The notes under the pieces were generated by a model. The model was not told the DNA's origin. It saw only the letters and a program-made list of their open reading frames with translations, and made no database searches. A program made the position numbers and the translations under genes. From Streptomyces griseofuscus (GTDB lineage: Bacteria > Actinomycetota > Actinomycetes > Streptomycetales > Streptomycetaceae): a stretch of 64,000 bases of DNA. The stretch covers positions 4,588,001 to 4,652,000 of the forward strand of contig NZ_CP051006.1 of NCBI RefSeq assembly GCF_014673495.1, in the 5' to 3' direction. This document shows, one piece after another, positions 31,766-39,910 of the stretch; position 1 is the stretch's first letter, and the number at the start of each line of letters is the position of its first letter.

Positions 31766-32191
31766 CTACATCTCCAGCAGTACCGTGAACGGACCGTCGT
31801 TGGTCAGCGACACCCGCATCTTCGCCCCGAACCGCCCCGTCGCCACCGTCGCGCCCAGCGCCCGCAGCTGGGCCACGACCTCGTCCACCAGTGGCTCGGC
31901 GACATCGCCGGGGGCCGCCGCGTTCCAGGTGGGGCGGCGGCCCTTGCGGGCGTCGCCGTAGAGGGTGAACTGGCTGATCACGAGCAGCGGGGCGTCGAGG
32001 TCGCTGCACGAACGCTCCTCGGACAGCATCCGCACCGACCAGAGCTTGCGGGCCAGCTGCGCCGCCTTCTCCTTGGTGTCCTCATGGGTCACGCCGACGA
32101 GGACGCACAGGCCCTCGCCCTCGATCGCGCCCACCGTCTCGCCGTCCACGACGACGCTCGCGCCGTCCACTCTCTGCACCACCGCTCGCAT
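31766..32191 (-). CDS. dtd: D-aminoacyl-tRNA deacylase
   Basis: A 141-residue DTD enzyme that removes D-amino acids from tRNA. The two family motifs are SQFTLYGDARKGRRP and TNDGPFTVLLEM (the GP cis-proline motif), and the start is MRAVVQRVDGASVVVDG. ATG 32191 is preferred over a further upstream in-frame start. It is convergent with ygfZ (stops 23 bp apart) and divergent from rsiG. Confidence 0.94.
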   Translation of the reverse strand: MRAVVQRVDGASVVVDGETVGAIEGEGLCVLVGVTHEDTKEKAAQLARKLWSVRMLSEERSCSDLDAPLLVISQFTLYGDARKGRRPTWNAAAPGDVAEPLVDEVVAQLRALGATVATGRFGAKMRVSLTNDGPFTVLLEM

Positions 32192-32374
32192 GCGGACCAT
32201 GATGCCGGGTCCCCGGGGCGCGGCCGCGGGCGGACCTCCGGGACGCGTTCACAGGTAGCGCTTATGGAACCCTTACCGCCCATCCGGGGCTGTTCGGGGG
32301 CACTCGGTCACATACGGTGCGCCGGGGGTGGCACGATGCTGTCACACGCCGGTCGAGGGGACGGTCCGAACCAC

Positions 32375-32977
32375 ATGAGCACATCCAGCACCAGTGAGCT
32401 GCCGGTTCCCCAGGGGACGTACCGGCCGCCCGTACAGCGGGCCGACGAGCCCATGATCACACCGGCTTCCATGCGGCCGGCGGAGCCCGAGCTGTCCCGG
32501 CTGAGCCTGTCCGAGCTGCGCGCGCTGCGCCGCGACGCCCAGCGCGACGAAGCCGATCTCAGCTATGTGCGGCGGCTGTTGCAGGGCCGGATCGACATCC
32601 TGCACGCGGAGCTCGCCCGCCGCGGCCGGGCGGCCGTGCCCGCGCCGAAGGACGCCTCCGTGGTCGAGCGGCTCCCGGAGATCCTGCGCGACGCCCCGGC
32701 CCGGCACCGCTCCTCGGCCCGCCATGTCACCGTCGGCACCCCCCGGGGCGAGGAGGTACGACGGCTCGCCGCCGAGATGCTCGGCGAGGTGGAGCTGAGC
32801 GATCTCACCGCCCGCACGGACCCCGAACTGACCGCGGCCATGGGCCGGTTGGAGCGGTACGAGCAGGAGGTGTCACGGCGCCGCCAGCGCCTCCAGCACA
32901 CCGCCGACGGATGCGGCGGGGAGATCGCCCGCCGCTACCGGGTGGGCGAGGCGCAGGTGGACGACCTGCTGGTGTGA
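32375..32977 (+). CDS. rsiG: RsiG, c-di-GMP-dependent anti-sigma-WhiG factor
   Basis: A 200-residue helical protein. It carries two copies of the motif EX3SX2RX3QX3D that defines RsiG: copy 1 uses Glu59, Ser63, Arg66, Gln70 and Asp74; copy 2 uses Glu163, Ser167, Arg170, Gln174 and Asp178. In Streptomyces RsiG binds c-di-GMP through these coiled-coil motifs and then holds the sporulation sigma factor WhiG inactive (known). A disordered N-terminus (residues 1-40) precedes the coiled coil. ATG 32375 follows GAGGGGA; ATG 32337 is an alternative. The gene is monocistronic. Confidence 0.9.
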   Translation: MSTSSTSELPVPQGTYRPPVQRADEPMITPASMRPAEPELSRLSLSELRALRRDAQRDEADLSYVRRLLQGRIDILHAELARRGRAAVPAPKDASVVERLPEILRDAPARHRSSARHVTVGTPRGEEVRRLAAEMLGEVELSDLTARTDPELTAAMGRLERYEQEVSRRRQRLQHTADGCGGEIARRYRVGEAQVDDLLV

Positions 32978-33037
32978 GGAGGCCAAGGGGCGGAAATCGG
33001 GAGGACATCCGGCGGGGCGGATGCCTACCGTGGGCTC

Positions 33038-34273
33038 ATGAACGACGTCCGTACCGCGACCGAGGCCGACTTCGAAGACTGGCAGCGTGCCCTGGCCGTG
33101 GGATTCACCCAGCCCCCGGCCCTGGGCCGTGAGCAACTCGACGCCCGACGGCGGAGGTTCACGCCGGGCCGCTATCTGGGGGCCGTGGACGGCGGCCGCT
33201 GGGTGGCCACGTTCCGCTCCTTCGAGCAGGAGCTGACCACGGTGGGCGGCGGGGTGGTTCCCGCCGACGCCATCAGCGCTGTGACCGTCAGCCCGACGCA
33301 CCGCCGCCGCGGTCTGCTGAGCCGCATGATGGCGCAGGACCTCGCGGCGGCCCGGGAGCGCGGGGACGTCGTCGCCACCCTGCTCGCCGCCGAGTACCCG
33401 ATCTACGGCCGGTTCGGCTTCGGCCCGGCCACCTGGCTGTCCCGGTGGACCGTCGACGTCCCGCGGGCCGGCCTCGACCCCCGCTGGTCGGGCCCGGACG
33501 ACGGCGGCCGGATCGAGCTGCTGGACGGCGCGGAGGTACGCAAGCTGGGCCCCGAGCTGTTCGACCGGTTCCGCCGCGGCCAGCCCGGCGCGGTCAGCCG
33601 CAACGAGCTGTGGTGGGAGGAGTTCACCGGCGCCCTGCGCGCCCACGCCGACTATGTGGAGCCGGTGCACGCCCTGTACCGCTCGGCGTCCGGCGAGGCC
33701 CAGGGCCTGGTGACGTACCGCAGCGACGACACCTGGACCGGCCAGCAGCCCGACCAGACCGCGCGCGTCGAGCGGCTCTTCGGGACCACCCCGGCCGCCG
33801 AGCGCGCGCTGTGGCACTACATGTGCTCCATCGACTGGATCACCAAGGTCGACAGCGGCGGCCGCGGCCCGGACGATCTGCTCCCGTTCTTCCTGCCCGA
33901 CCCGCGCGCCGCCCGGATCGCCGAGCAGGCGGACATGCTCTGGGTGCGGATCCTGGACGTCGTACGGGCCCTGGAGGCGCGGACCTACGACCAGGAGGGC
34001 GCGCTGGTCCTGGAGATCGTGGACGACGCCGGATACGCGGGCGGGCGCTACCGGCTGGAGACCTCGCCGCAGGGCGCGTCCTGTACGGCCACCACCGCGA
34101 GCCCCGATCTGACGCTGGGCGTCCAGGAGCTGGCATCCGTATGGCTCGGCGGCGAGTCGCTGCTGCGGCTGGCCGCGCTGGGCCGGGTGCGGGCAGCGCG
34201 AGAGGGCGCCGCCCGGCAGGCCGACGCCCTGTTCCGCTCGCCCGGGCGCCCGTGGTGCCCGGACGACTTCTGA
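33038..34273 (+). CDS. Eis-like GNAT acetyltransferase
   Basis: A 411-residue enzyme of the Eis family: N-terminal GNAT domain (ISAVTVSPTHRRRGLLSRMM acetyl-CoA loop, then LLAAEYPIYGRFGFGPAT), a second degenerate GNAT domain, and a C-terminal sterol-carrier-like domain ending in PWCPDDF, whose terminal carboxylate serves the active site in Eis proteins. These transfer acetyl groups to amines such as aminoglycosides or polyamines (known range); the natural substrate here is unknown. ATG 33038 is 6 nt after TACCGT, so it is probably leaderless. Confidence 0.9.
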   Translation: MNDVRTATEADFEDWQRALAVGFTQPPALGREQLDARRRRFTPGRYLGAVDGGRWVATFRSFEQELTTVGGGVVPADAISAVTVSPTHRRRGLLSRMMAQDLAAARERGDVVATLLAAEYPIYGRFGFGPATWLSRWTVDVPRAGLDPRWSGPDDGGRIELLDGAEVRKLGPELFDRFRRGQPGAVSRNELWWEEFTGALRAHADYVEPVHALYRSASGEAQGLVTYRSDDTWTGQQPDQTARVERLFGTTPAAERALWHYMCSIDWITKVDSGGRGPDDLLPFFLPDPRAARIAEQADMLWVRILDVVRALEARTYDQEGALVLEIVDDAGYAGGRYRLETSPQGASCTATTASPDLTLGVQELASVWLGGESLLRLAALGRVRAAREGAARQADALFRSPGRPWCPDDF

Positions 34274-34320
34274 CCGCTCCCCTCGTCGGCGGCGCTGAGC
34301 TGTACATCCGTAGCGAGCTG

Positions 34321-34430
34321 TTCAGTTGTGGCTGTGCTGGGTGTTCTTCGGTTGTGCGTGTGTTCAGTTGTGGCTGTGCGCTTCGTCTTCAGTTGTCGTC
34401 GTCTTCAGTTGTTCGCGTCTTCAGTTGTGG
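34321..34430 (+). repeat. Interspersed TTCAGTTGT repeats
   Basis: TTCAGTTGT occurs at 34321, 34363, 34388, 34404 and 34420, with the variant TTCGGTTGT at about 34347. Longer stretches around two copies are also repeated: TTCAGTTGTGGCTGTGC(G/T), once with a following CTTCG. Such repeats look like a decayed or regulatory array. Confidence 0.75.
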
Positions 34431-34493
34431 CTGTGCGCTTCGCGGGCCGTCCCCGATACGGCCAACCCCTGGAAAGCCTGACCATGTCAGCCG

Positions 34494-34508
34494 AGTTGGC
34501 TGCCAACT
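34494..34508 (+). promoter_or_regulatory. Palindrome AGTTGG-CTG-CCAACT before devE
   Basis: A 15-bp inverted repeat with a 3-nt centre, 87 bp before the devE start. Its core AAGTTGG/CCAACTT is shared with the devA promoter, so DevE/DevA binding is plausible. Confidence 0.55.
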
Positions 34509-34595
34509 TATCTCTACTTATCTCCGTTGGAAGGCGTCTCATAACCAGCTGTCGCTGAACTGCCGCAAGTTGGCGGGAAGTTGTAGGGTTTTCCC

Positions 34596-35507
34596 GTGGA
34601 TCCGGAGCACGCCTCCGTCAGGGAACCCCGCGCGTCCCGCGCGTCCCATCGGGAGATCGCCGACGAGCTGCGCAGCCGGATCGGATCCGGCGCACTGCGC
34701 CCCGGGCAGCGCATGCCCACCCAGGCCGAGCTGGCCGAGGAGTTCGGTGTGGAGCGCGGCGCCGTCCGCCAGGCCCTGGACATCCTGCACGCGGAGCGAC
34801 TGCTCACCGGGGTGTCCAAGGGCAGCCCGGCCAGGGTGGCGGAGGACGCGTGGCCGGGGTGGTCCGCCGCGCCGCCGCAGCCCACCGTGGTGGGGCTCGG
34901 CCCGCGCGTCGCGGCCGCCTTCGCCGCCCCCCAGGTGCGGATCGACGCGCTCTGTCTGACCTCGGTGTCGCTCACGCTGGCCGTCGGCGAGCAGCTGCGG
35001 CTGATCCATGCGGGGGAGCTGAAACCGGCCAAGATCGATGTCCGGGTGCTGCTCCCCAGCCGCCGGATCGAGCTGGCCTTCCCGACCCCGGTGGACCCGG
35101 CGAACACGGGGGACGGCGGGCTGCTGCACAAGCGCTGGCTGGCGGTGCGCAACGCCCAGGGCCTGGTGCTGCGGCAGAACCTGCTGGCCCTGCGCACCAC
35201 GCACGGCATCGAGGTACGGCTGGCCTTCCGCGCGCTGCCGTTCACACCCCCGGTCAAGCTCTATCTGCTCAACGAGGCCGAGGCGCTGTTCGCGTACTAC
35301 ACCCTGGGACGCCATGAGCAGCGGGAGTTCGGCGGGGAACCGCTCCAGTCGTACGACGCGGACGGCACGCGCTCGATGCTGTTCGCCTTCGGGCCGGGCG
35401 CCGGGACGCGGGACGCCGGAGCGCGGGACGCCGCCTTCGTGGCGGAGTCCCGGCGGTGGTTCGACGCTCTCTGGGAGACGATCAGCTCCGATCTGGAGCT
35501 GACGTAG
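34596..35507 (+). CDS. devE: DevE-like GntR-family developmental regulator
   Basis: A 303-residue regulator. Residues 12-80 are a GntR winged helix (EIADELRSRIGSGALRPGQR and PTQAELAEEFGVERGAVRQA); the rest is a DevA-type effector domain with LRLIHAGELKPAKIDVRVLL and ALPFTPPVKLYLLNEAEALF. It is clearly paralogous to the next regulator, devA. In S. coelicolor the pair is devE (SCO4188) and devA (SCO4190), which affect aerial development differently (from memory). GTG 34596 is 6 nt after TAGGGT, so it is probably leaderless. Confidence 0.88.
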   Translation: MDPEHASVREPRASRASHREIADELRSRIGSGALRPGQRMPTQAELAEEFGVERGAVRQALDILHAERLLTGVSKGSPARVAEDAWPGWSAAPPQPTVVGLGPRVAAAFAAPQVRIDALCLTSVSLTLAVGEQLRLIHAGELKPAKIDVRVLLPSRRIELAFPTPVDPANTGDGGLLHKRWLAVRNAQGLVLRQNLLALRTTHGIEVRLAFRALPFTPPVKLYLLNEAEALFAYYTLGRHEQREFGGEPLQSYDADGTRSMLFAFGPGAGTRDAGARDAAFVAESRRWFDALWETISSDLELT

Positions 35508-35522
35508 CGGAGCCTTCGCTAC

Positions 35523-35711
35523 TCAGATCGCGGGGCCGGTCAGAAGCACCGCGAGCAGGATCGCGCCGACGGAGCTGACCGCCGGGCTCTTGGCTCTGTG
35601 GCCGACGGTGAACAGCAGCAGGCCGAGAGCGCCGGCGGTGCCGTACTTCCACTGCACGAGCTGTTCGAGGCCGAGGGCGAGGGTGGCGGAGAGGAGAGCG
35701 GGAGCGGGCAC
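35523..35711 (-). CDS. Small membrane protein between devE and devA
   Basis: A 62-residue protein starting at GTG 35711, which follows GAAGGGGG; the longer frame upstream runs through the devA control region and is not credible. It has two hydrophobic segments (PALLSATLALGLEQLVQW and SSVGAILLAVLLTGPAI). Its stop is 15 bp after the convergent devE stop. The devA palindrome lies in its own upstream region, so the same regulator could control both. The function is unknown. Confidence 0.7.
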   Translation of the reverse strand: MPAPALLSATLALGLEQLVQWKYGTAGALGLLLFTVGHRAKSPAVSSVGAILLAVLLTGPAI

Positions 35712-35763
35712 GGCGAATCCCCCTTCGGGTGCCGGTGGAGCGACGATGGGAGGCGAAACTTCC

Positions 35764-35783
35764 GCCAACTTGGAAAAGTTGGC
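35764..35783 (+). promoter_or_regulatory. Palindrome before devA
   Basis: GCCAACTT and AAGTTGGC (8-bp perfect arms) flank GGAA. Further AAGTTG/CAACTT motifs occur at 35798-35803, 35829-35834 and 35861-35866. It lies between the divergent small membrane gene and devA and is the likely operator for DevA autoregulation (known for devA). Confidence 0.7.
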
Positions 35784-35878
35784 AACCAACTCTGTTTAAG
35801 TTGTCCCCACTTGGTGGCACTACATAAACAACTTCTCGGCAACTCCCCTTAGATGGACGGAAGTTGTAACGTTTGGTG

Positions 35879-36754
35879 GTGACCCAGGAGCACATGGCAG
35901 TCAACGGCAGCGGCAGACGCAGCCCCCAGGAGATCGCGGGCGTCCTGCGCGAGCGGATGCGCGCCGGGATCCTGCGGCCGGGCGAACGGCTTCCGACCCA
36001 GGCCGAGTTGGCCGAGGAGTTCGGCGTCGAACGGGGTGCCGTGCGCCAGGCGCTGCGAGTGCTCCAGCAGGACGGCCTGCTCAGCGGCGTCACCAAGGGC
36101 AGTCCGCCACGGGTCGCCGAGCAGCGGTCCAAGGGCGGGGAGCCCCAGCCCACCATGGTGGCCCTCGCGCCCCGGCTGACCGACGCGTTCGCGGCGCCGC
36201 AGGTGCGGATCGACGCCGTCTGCCTGACCGCGCAGAGCCTGATCCCGGCCCTCGGCGAACCGTTGCGCCTGATCCACGAGGGCAAGCTGCGCCCGGAGCG
36301 GATCGATGTCCGCGTCCTGCTGCCCTCGCGGGAGATCAGCCTCGCTTTCCCGGTCTCGGTGGACGCCGGGAGCGCGGAGGACGACGCGGTGCACCAGCGC
36401 TGGCTGGCCATGCGCAACGCCCAGGGGCAGGTGCTCCAGTACAACCTCCAGGCCCTGCGCGGCACCCATGACATCGACGTCCATGTCACCTTCCGGGCCC
36501 TGCCGTTCACCCCGCCGGTGAAGCTGTACCTGCTCAATGGGGCCGAGGCGCTCTTCGCGCACTACATGATCACGCGCCGCGCCGAGCCCACCGACAGCGG
36601 GACGCTGGAGATGTACGACGCGGTCGGCTCCGAGTCCCTGCTCTTCTCCTTCGAGCAGGGCGCCGGACAGCGGGACGCGGCGTTCGTGGAGGAATCGCAG
36701 AAGTGGTTCGACGCCCTCTGGGAAACCATCTCCACGGACCTGACACTCTCCTAG
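35879..36754 (+). CDS. devA: DevA, GntR-family developmental regulator
   Basis: A 291-residue regulator with a GntR winged helix (SPQEIAGVLRERMRAGILRP, PTQAELAEEFGVERGAVRQA) and a C-terminal domain matching DevE (LRLIHEGKLRPERIDVRVLL). In S. coelicolor devA is needed for normal aerial hyphae and is co-transcribed with devB (known). GTG 35879 is 6 nt after TAACGT (35867-35872); GTG 35876 is the alternative start. Its stop codon's last base is the first base of the devB start. Confidence 0.9.
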   Translation: MTQEHMAVNGSGRRSPQEIAGVLRERMRAGILRPGERLPTQAELAEEFGVERGAVRQALRVLQQDGLLSGVTKGSPPRVAEQRSKGGEPQPTMVALAPRLTDAFAAPQVRIDAVCLTAQSLIPALGEPLRLIHEGKLRPERIDVRVLLPSREISLAFPVSVDAGSAEDDAVHQRWLAMRNAQGQVLQYNLQALRGTHDIDVHVTFRALPFTPPVKLYLLNGAEALFAHYMITRRAEPTDSGTLEMYDAVGSESLLFSFEQGAGQRDAAFVEESQKWFDALWETISTDLTLS

Positions 36755-37491
36755 TGACTTCTGATACGACTTCTGATGCGAGCGAGATCGAGAAGCTTCG
36801 TGTACTGATCACTTCCGCCCGGGTCGTGCTGTGGGACTTCGACGGCCCCATCTGCCGGCTGTTCGCCACGCACAAGGCCGAGCGGATCGCCGCGGACCTG
36901 GTGGCCTGGCTGGAGCGGCAGGGCCTGCACGGACTGCTCACCCCGGCCGAACGCGGCACCCTGGACCCCCAGGTGGTGCTGCGCGCGGTGGGCCGCCGCC
37001 GGCCCGGCAGCGACCTCGTCACCGGCCTGGAGGAACGCCTCACCCAGGAGGAGCTGCGGGCCGCCGCCTCCGCGCTGCCCACCGCCTGGGCCGATCCGCT
37101 GATCCGCACCTGGACCGCCGTCGGCGCCCGGCTCGCCGTCACCACCAACAACTCGCCCCGTGTGGCCCGAAGTTACCTGGAGTCCCGGGGCCTGACCGCC
37201 TGCTTCGCGCCGCACCTGTACGGCCGTACCGAGCAGCTGCACCACCTCAAGCCCGACCCGCACTGCCTGCTGCGCGCCCTCGGTGCCATGGGGGCCGCCC
37301 CCACCGCCGCCCTGATGATCGGCGACACCCCCTCCGATCTCGCCGCCGCCCGCGACGCCGGGGTCCCCTTCCTGGGCTACGCCCGCAACGAGGCGAAGGA
37401 GAAACCTTTGCGCGCGGCCGGCGCCGAGCACGTCGTACGGTCCCTGGAACCGCTGTTGCGCCTGCTCAGGGGAGGCCGGGGGGTCGGTTAG
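36754..37491 (+). CDS. devB: DevB-like HAD phosphatase
   Basis: A 245-residue HAD-superfamily protein. Motif I is VVLWDFDGPICRLF (two Asp), motif II TTNNSPR, Lys in HHLKPDPHC and motif IV MIGDTPSDLAAARDAG, so it should be an active phosphatase or phosphoglycolate-phosphatase-like enzyme. It shares one base with the devA stop (TAGTG), so translation is coupled. The substrate is not known; in S. coelicolor the devB mutant has developmental defects (known). A 278-bp gap follows. Confidence 0.88.
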   Translation: MTSDTTSDASEIEKLRVLITSARVVLWDFDGPICRLFATHKAERIAADLVAWLERQGLHGLLTPAERGTLDPQVVLRAVGRRRPGSDLVTGLEERLTQEELRAAASALPTAWADPLIRTWTAVGARLAVTTNNSPRVARSYLESRGLTACFAPHLYGRTEQLHHLKPDPHCLLRALGAMGAAPTAALMIGDTPSDLAAARDAGVPFLGYARNEAKEKPLRAAGAEHVVRSLEPLLRLLRGGRGVG

Positions 37492-37542
37492 CATGCGGAG
37501 ACGCGGCCGGGTCACCGTCCGGCCGCGGATACGCGGGTGCGG

Positions 37543-37623
37543 GGCGCGGCGAGGTGCCGGGCCCCGGGCGCCGGATCGGCACAGCCGAGCGGCGGACCAC
37601 CCGTTGGGCTACTCCACCGCGCC
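37543..37623 (-). other. tRNA-like 81-nt element
   Basis: On the minus strand the sequence begins GGCGCGG and ends CCGCGCC, a perfect 7-bp outer stem, and contains AGTAGCCCAACGGGTGG, which looks like a tRNA D-loop. A 5-bp stem with a 7-nt loop (CGGGG/CCTCG, loop CCCGGCA) sits where a T-arm should be. A proper anticodon arm and TTCRANY are missing, so it is not a confident tRNA. It may be a decayed tRNA or a structured RNA. It lies in the gap between devB and the APH gene. Confidence 0.25.
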
Positions 37624-37769
37624 CGGAGGCCGTACCGGCCGCCACGGGGGAATAGCGTTTCCCCGGACCTGTCGCCCGACCGGTCCTCCCCCTTGTGCGA
37701 TCGATCCCGGAGCGGCCAGTGGGCGCACCGTCCATTCCCCCTACCGTCGTGGGGAAGCGCGCCGAAGCC

Positions 37770-39890
37770 ATGCGGAGGGATGCCGCCTGCCGTGCCTTCG
37801 TGGCCCGTGCCGCGGCCGCGGGGACGGGTCGCGAGGGCCCGCGCCATCGCGACCATGTACTGCCGCTGACCGAACCGCTCGCCGGTCTGCTCGGCCGGGC
37901 CCCGGGCACGCCGGTGACCGTGCGGCTGCCCCGCCCGGACGCGGCACCGGCCGTGCGCACCTGGGAGAGCGAGGCGGAGATCCTGCGCGCGGTCCACCGG
38001 GTGCTGCCCCGGGCGCCGGAGTGCCTGGCCGCCGGGGAGGGGTACGTCATCCACAGCCATGTGGACGGCCGGACACCGGACCAGGGGCCGCCGCCGGAGG
38101 ACTTCGCCGCGCTGCTCGCCGCTCTCGCCCAGGTGCGCCGCACCGCGCTGCCGCCGCTGCCCCCGCACTGGCCGCGCAACCACACCGACTCCCAGGGCTT
38201 CCTGCGCACCCTCGCCCATCTCGCCGACCGGCAGATCCGCAGGGCCGACTGGCGCAGGTACGGCGGCCTGTTCACCGCGCTCGGCGTCCCCGAGGACGCG
38301 CTCACCAGGTTCGCCGAGCGGGTGCCCGCGCTGACCCGCCGCCCGTACGTCCTGCTCCACGGCGATCTGCGCCGCGCCCAACTGATCGTGGCCGACGACG
38401 GGTTGCACTGCACGGGCTGGGAACTGGCGAGCTACGGCGACCCGTTGTACGACCTCGCCGTCCACCTCGTACGCACGCGCCGCCCCGAGCCCGAGCGGGC
38501 GGCACTCGTGCGCGCCTGGGCCGACGCGGTGGCCCGCGCCCGGCCCGCCGCCGTCGCCGGACTCGGCAAGGACCTGCCCCACTACCTCGCCCTCGAACAC
38601 GCCCAGTCCCTCTACACCGATGTCGTCCGGGCCGTCCGCGCCCTGGCCCGCTCCTTCGACCCGGAGTCCCTGGAGCGGGCCACCGCCGTCGTGGGCGACG
38701 CCCTGCGCGCGGCCACGGAGCCGCTGCGGCTCGGCCGGGTGCCCGGCGCCGACGAGATCGAGCGGATCCTCTTCCGGCGCGGCGCCGCCCGGCCCGGCCC
38801 GCGCCCCCGGGCCATCGCCTGGACACCGGACCGGCGGGTCCCCGAACACCCCGGCTTCCCGCATCACGCGGTGGCCGACGCCCTGTTCCTGGAGGGCGCC
38901 GCCCCGGCCGAGCGGGTGTTCAAGGGCGCCGCGCACCTCACCACCGTGCTCCGGGTGCCCGGCACCGGCTTCCCCGTCGTCGTACGCCGCGAGGTGACCG
39001 TCGTACTGCGCCGCGAGCGCAGCTTCCTCAGCGAGCACGCCGTCCTCGCCGCCATCGAACGGTCCGGGGTGCCGGTCGCCGCCCCCCGCGTCCTCGCGCT
39101 CGGCACCAGCCACGCCGCCGACCCCGCCCACCGCTACCGCGGCGACCGCTTCGCCGTGCACACCTACGAGGGCGGCCGCGATCTCGGCCGCCGCCCCGAC
39201 CACCCGGTCGACGGGCTGCGCCCGCACGAGGCGGACCACCTGGTCGACCAGCTGGCCGCGCTGACCGGCGTCGACCCGGCCGGCATCGACCCGCTCGGCG
39301 GCCGCCCCGGCTTCTACGGCTGGCTCAGCGAGCAGCTCGTCGCGCTGGTCGAGGCGCTGCCGCGGCAGTCCCAGCAGACGGCCCGCTTCCTCGGTCTGCC
39401 GGACGCGCCCCGGCTGCGCGAGATCCTCGCCCGGCACCGGGTCAGCGACCGCGCCCCCGCCCTGCTGCACGGCGACCTCAACCCCTGGAACCTGGTGCGC
39501 CGCGACGACGGCCCCGCCCTCACCCTCATCGACTGGGAGATGGCCCTGGTCGGGGACCCGCTGTACGAACTGGTCCGGCACATGCACCTCACCCCGACCC
39601 GGCCGGAGATCCGCGACCGCATGTTCCGCCGCTGGGCGGCCCGCCTGGACGCGCGCCACACCCATGACTGGCAGCGGGACTGGCGGGTCTACCGCTGGAT
39701 CGAGCTGGTCCGCTCGGCCTACGTCGACCTCGACCGGCTGGTCACCGGATCCAGCCTGGACGCGCCCAACGTACGGCGGGCGGTGGCGTCGTACGGCATG
39801 ACGCTCGCGGCGGCCACGGCCTCGCTCGGCCTGTCCGGGCGCCCCTGGGGGCTGCCCCGGCTGGGACTGCCCAGGCTGGGGCTCGGCTGA
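37770..39890 (+). CDS. Tandem APH-fold phosphotransferase (pseudokinase + kinase)
   Basis: A protein of about 706 residues made of two aminoglycoside-phosphotransferase-like domains. The C-terminal copy has the complete catalytic set HGDLNPWN (residues 567-574) and LIDWEMALVGDP. The N-terminal copy has HGDLRRAQ (197-204), where the metal-binding Asn is Gln, and TGWELASYGDP instead of IDWE (about 215-218), where the metal-binding Asp is Gly. So the first half is probably an inactive pseudokinase. The start is uncertain: ATG 37770 follows GGGAAG; GTG 37749 is nearer a TACCGT box. The substrate is unknown; such genes are often labelled phosphotransferases of unknown target. Confidence 0.8.
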   Translation: MRRDAACRAFVARAAAAGTGREGPRHRDHVLPLTEPLAGLLGRAPGTPVTVRLPRPDAAPAVRTWESEAEILRAVHRVLPRAPECLAAGEGYVIHSHVDGRTPDQGPPPEDFAALLAALAQVRRTALPPLPPHWPRNHTDSQGFLRTLAHLADRQIRRADWRRYGGLFTALGVPEDALTRFAERVPALTRRPYVLLHGDLRRAQLIVADDGLHCTGWELASYGDPLYDLAVHLVRTRRPEPERAALVRAWADAVARARPAAVAGLGKDLPHYLALEHAQSLYTDVVRAVRALARSFDPESLERATAVVGDALRAATEPLRLGRVPGADEIERILFRRGAARPGPRPRAIAWTPDRRVPEHPGFPHHAVADALFLEGAAPAERVFKGAAHLTTVLRVPGTGFPVVVRREVTVVLRRERSFLSEHAVLAAIERSGVPVAAPRVLALGTSHAADPAHRYRGDRFAVHTYEGGRDLGRRPDHPVDGLRPHEADHLVDQLAALTGVDPAGIDPLGGRPGFYGWLSEQLVALVEALPRQSQQTARFLGLPDAPRLREILARHRVSDRAPALLHGDLNPWNLVRRDDGPALTLIDWEMALVGDPLYELVRHMHLTPTRPEIRDRMFRRWAARLDARHTHDWQRDWRVYRWIELVRSAYVDLDRLVTGSSLDAPNVRRAVASYGMTLAAATASLGLSGRPWGLPRLGLPRLGLG

Positions 39891-39910
39891 GCACTGCGTA
39901 GGCTCGCCCC

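Larger units (their letters stand above)
34274..34595. other. Repeat-bearing intergenic region upstream of devE
   Basis: This 322-bp gap holds the tract of TTCAGTTGT repeats (34321-34430) and, nearer devE, the palindrome at 34494-34508, a second AAGTTG at 34567-34572 and the devE -10 region. It is less GC-rich than its surroundings. No gene is seen. Confidence 0.7.

Noticed and set aside
35712..35842. Longer N-terminal extensions of the small membrane protein at 35523
   Set aside because: They would be read through the devA palindrome region without a ribosome site; GTG 35711 has a good one.
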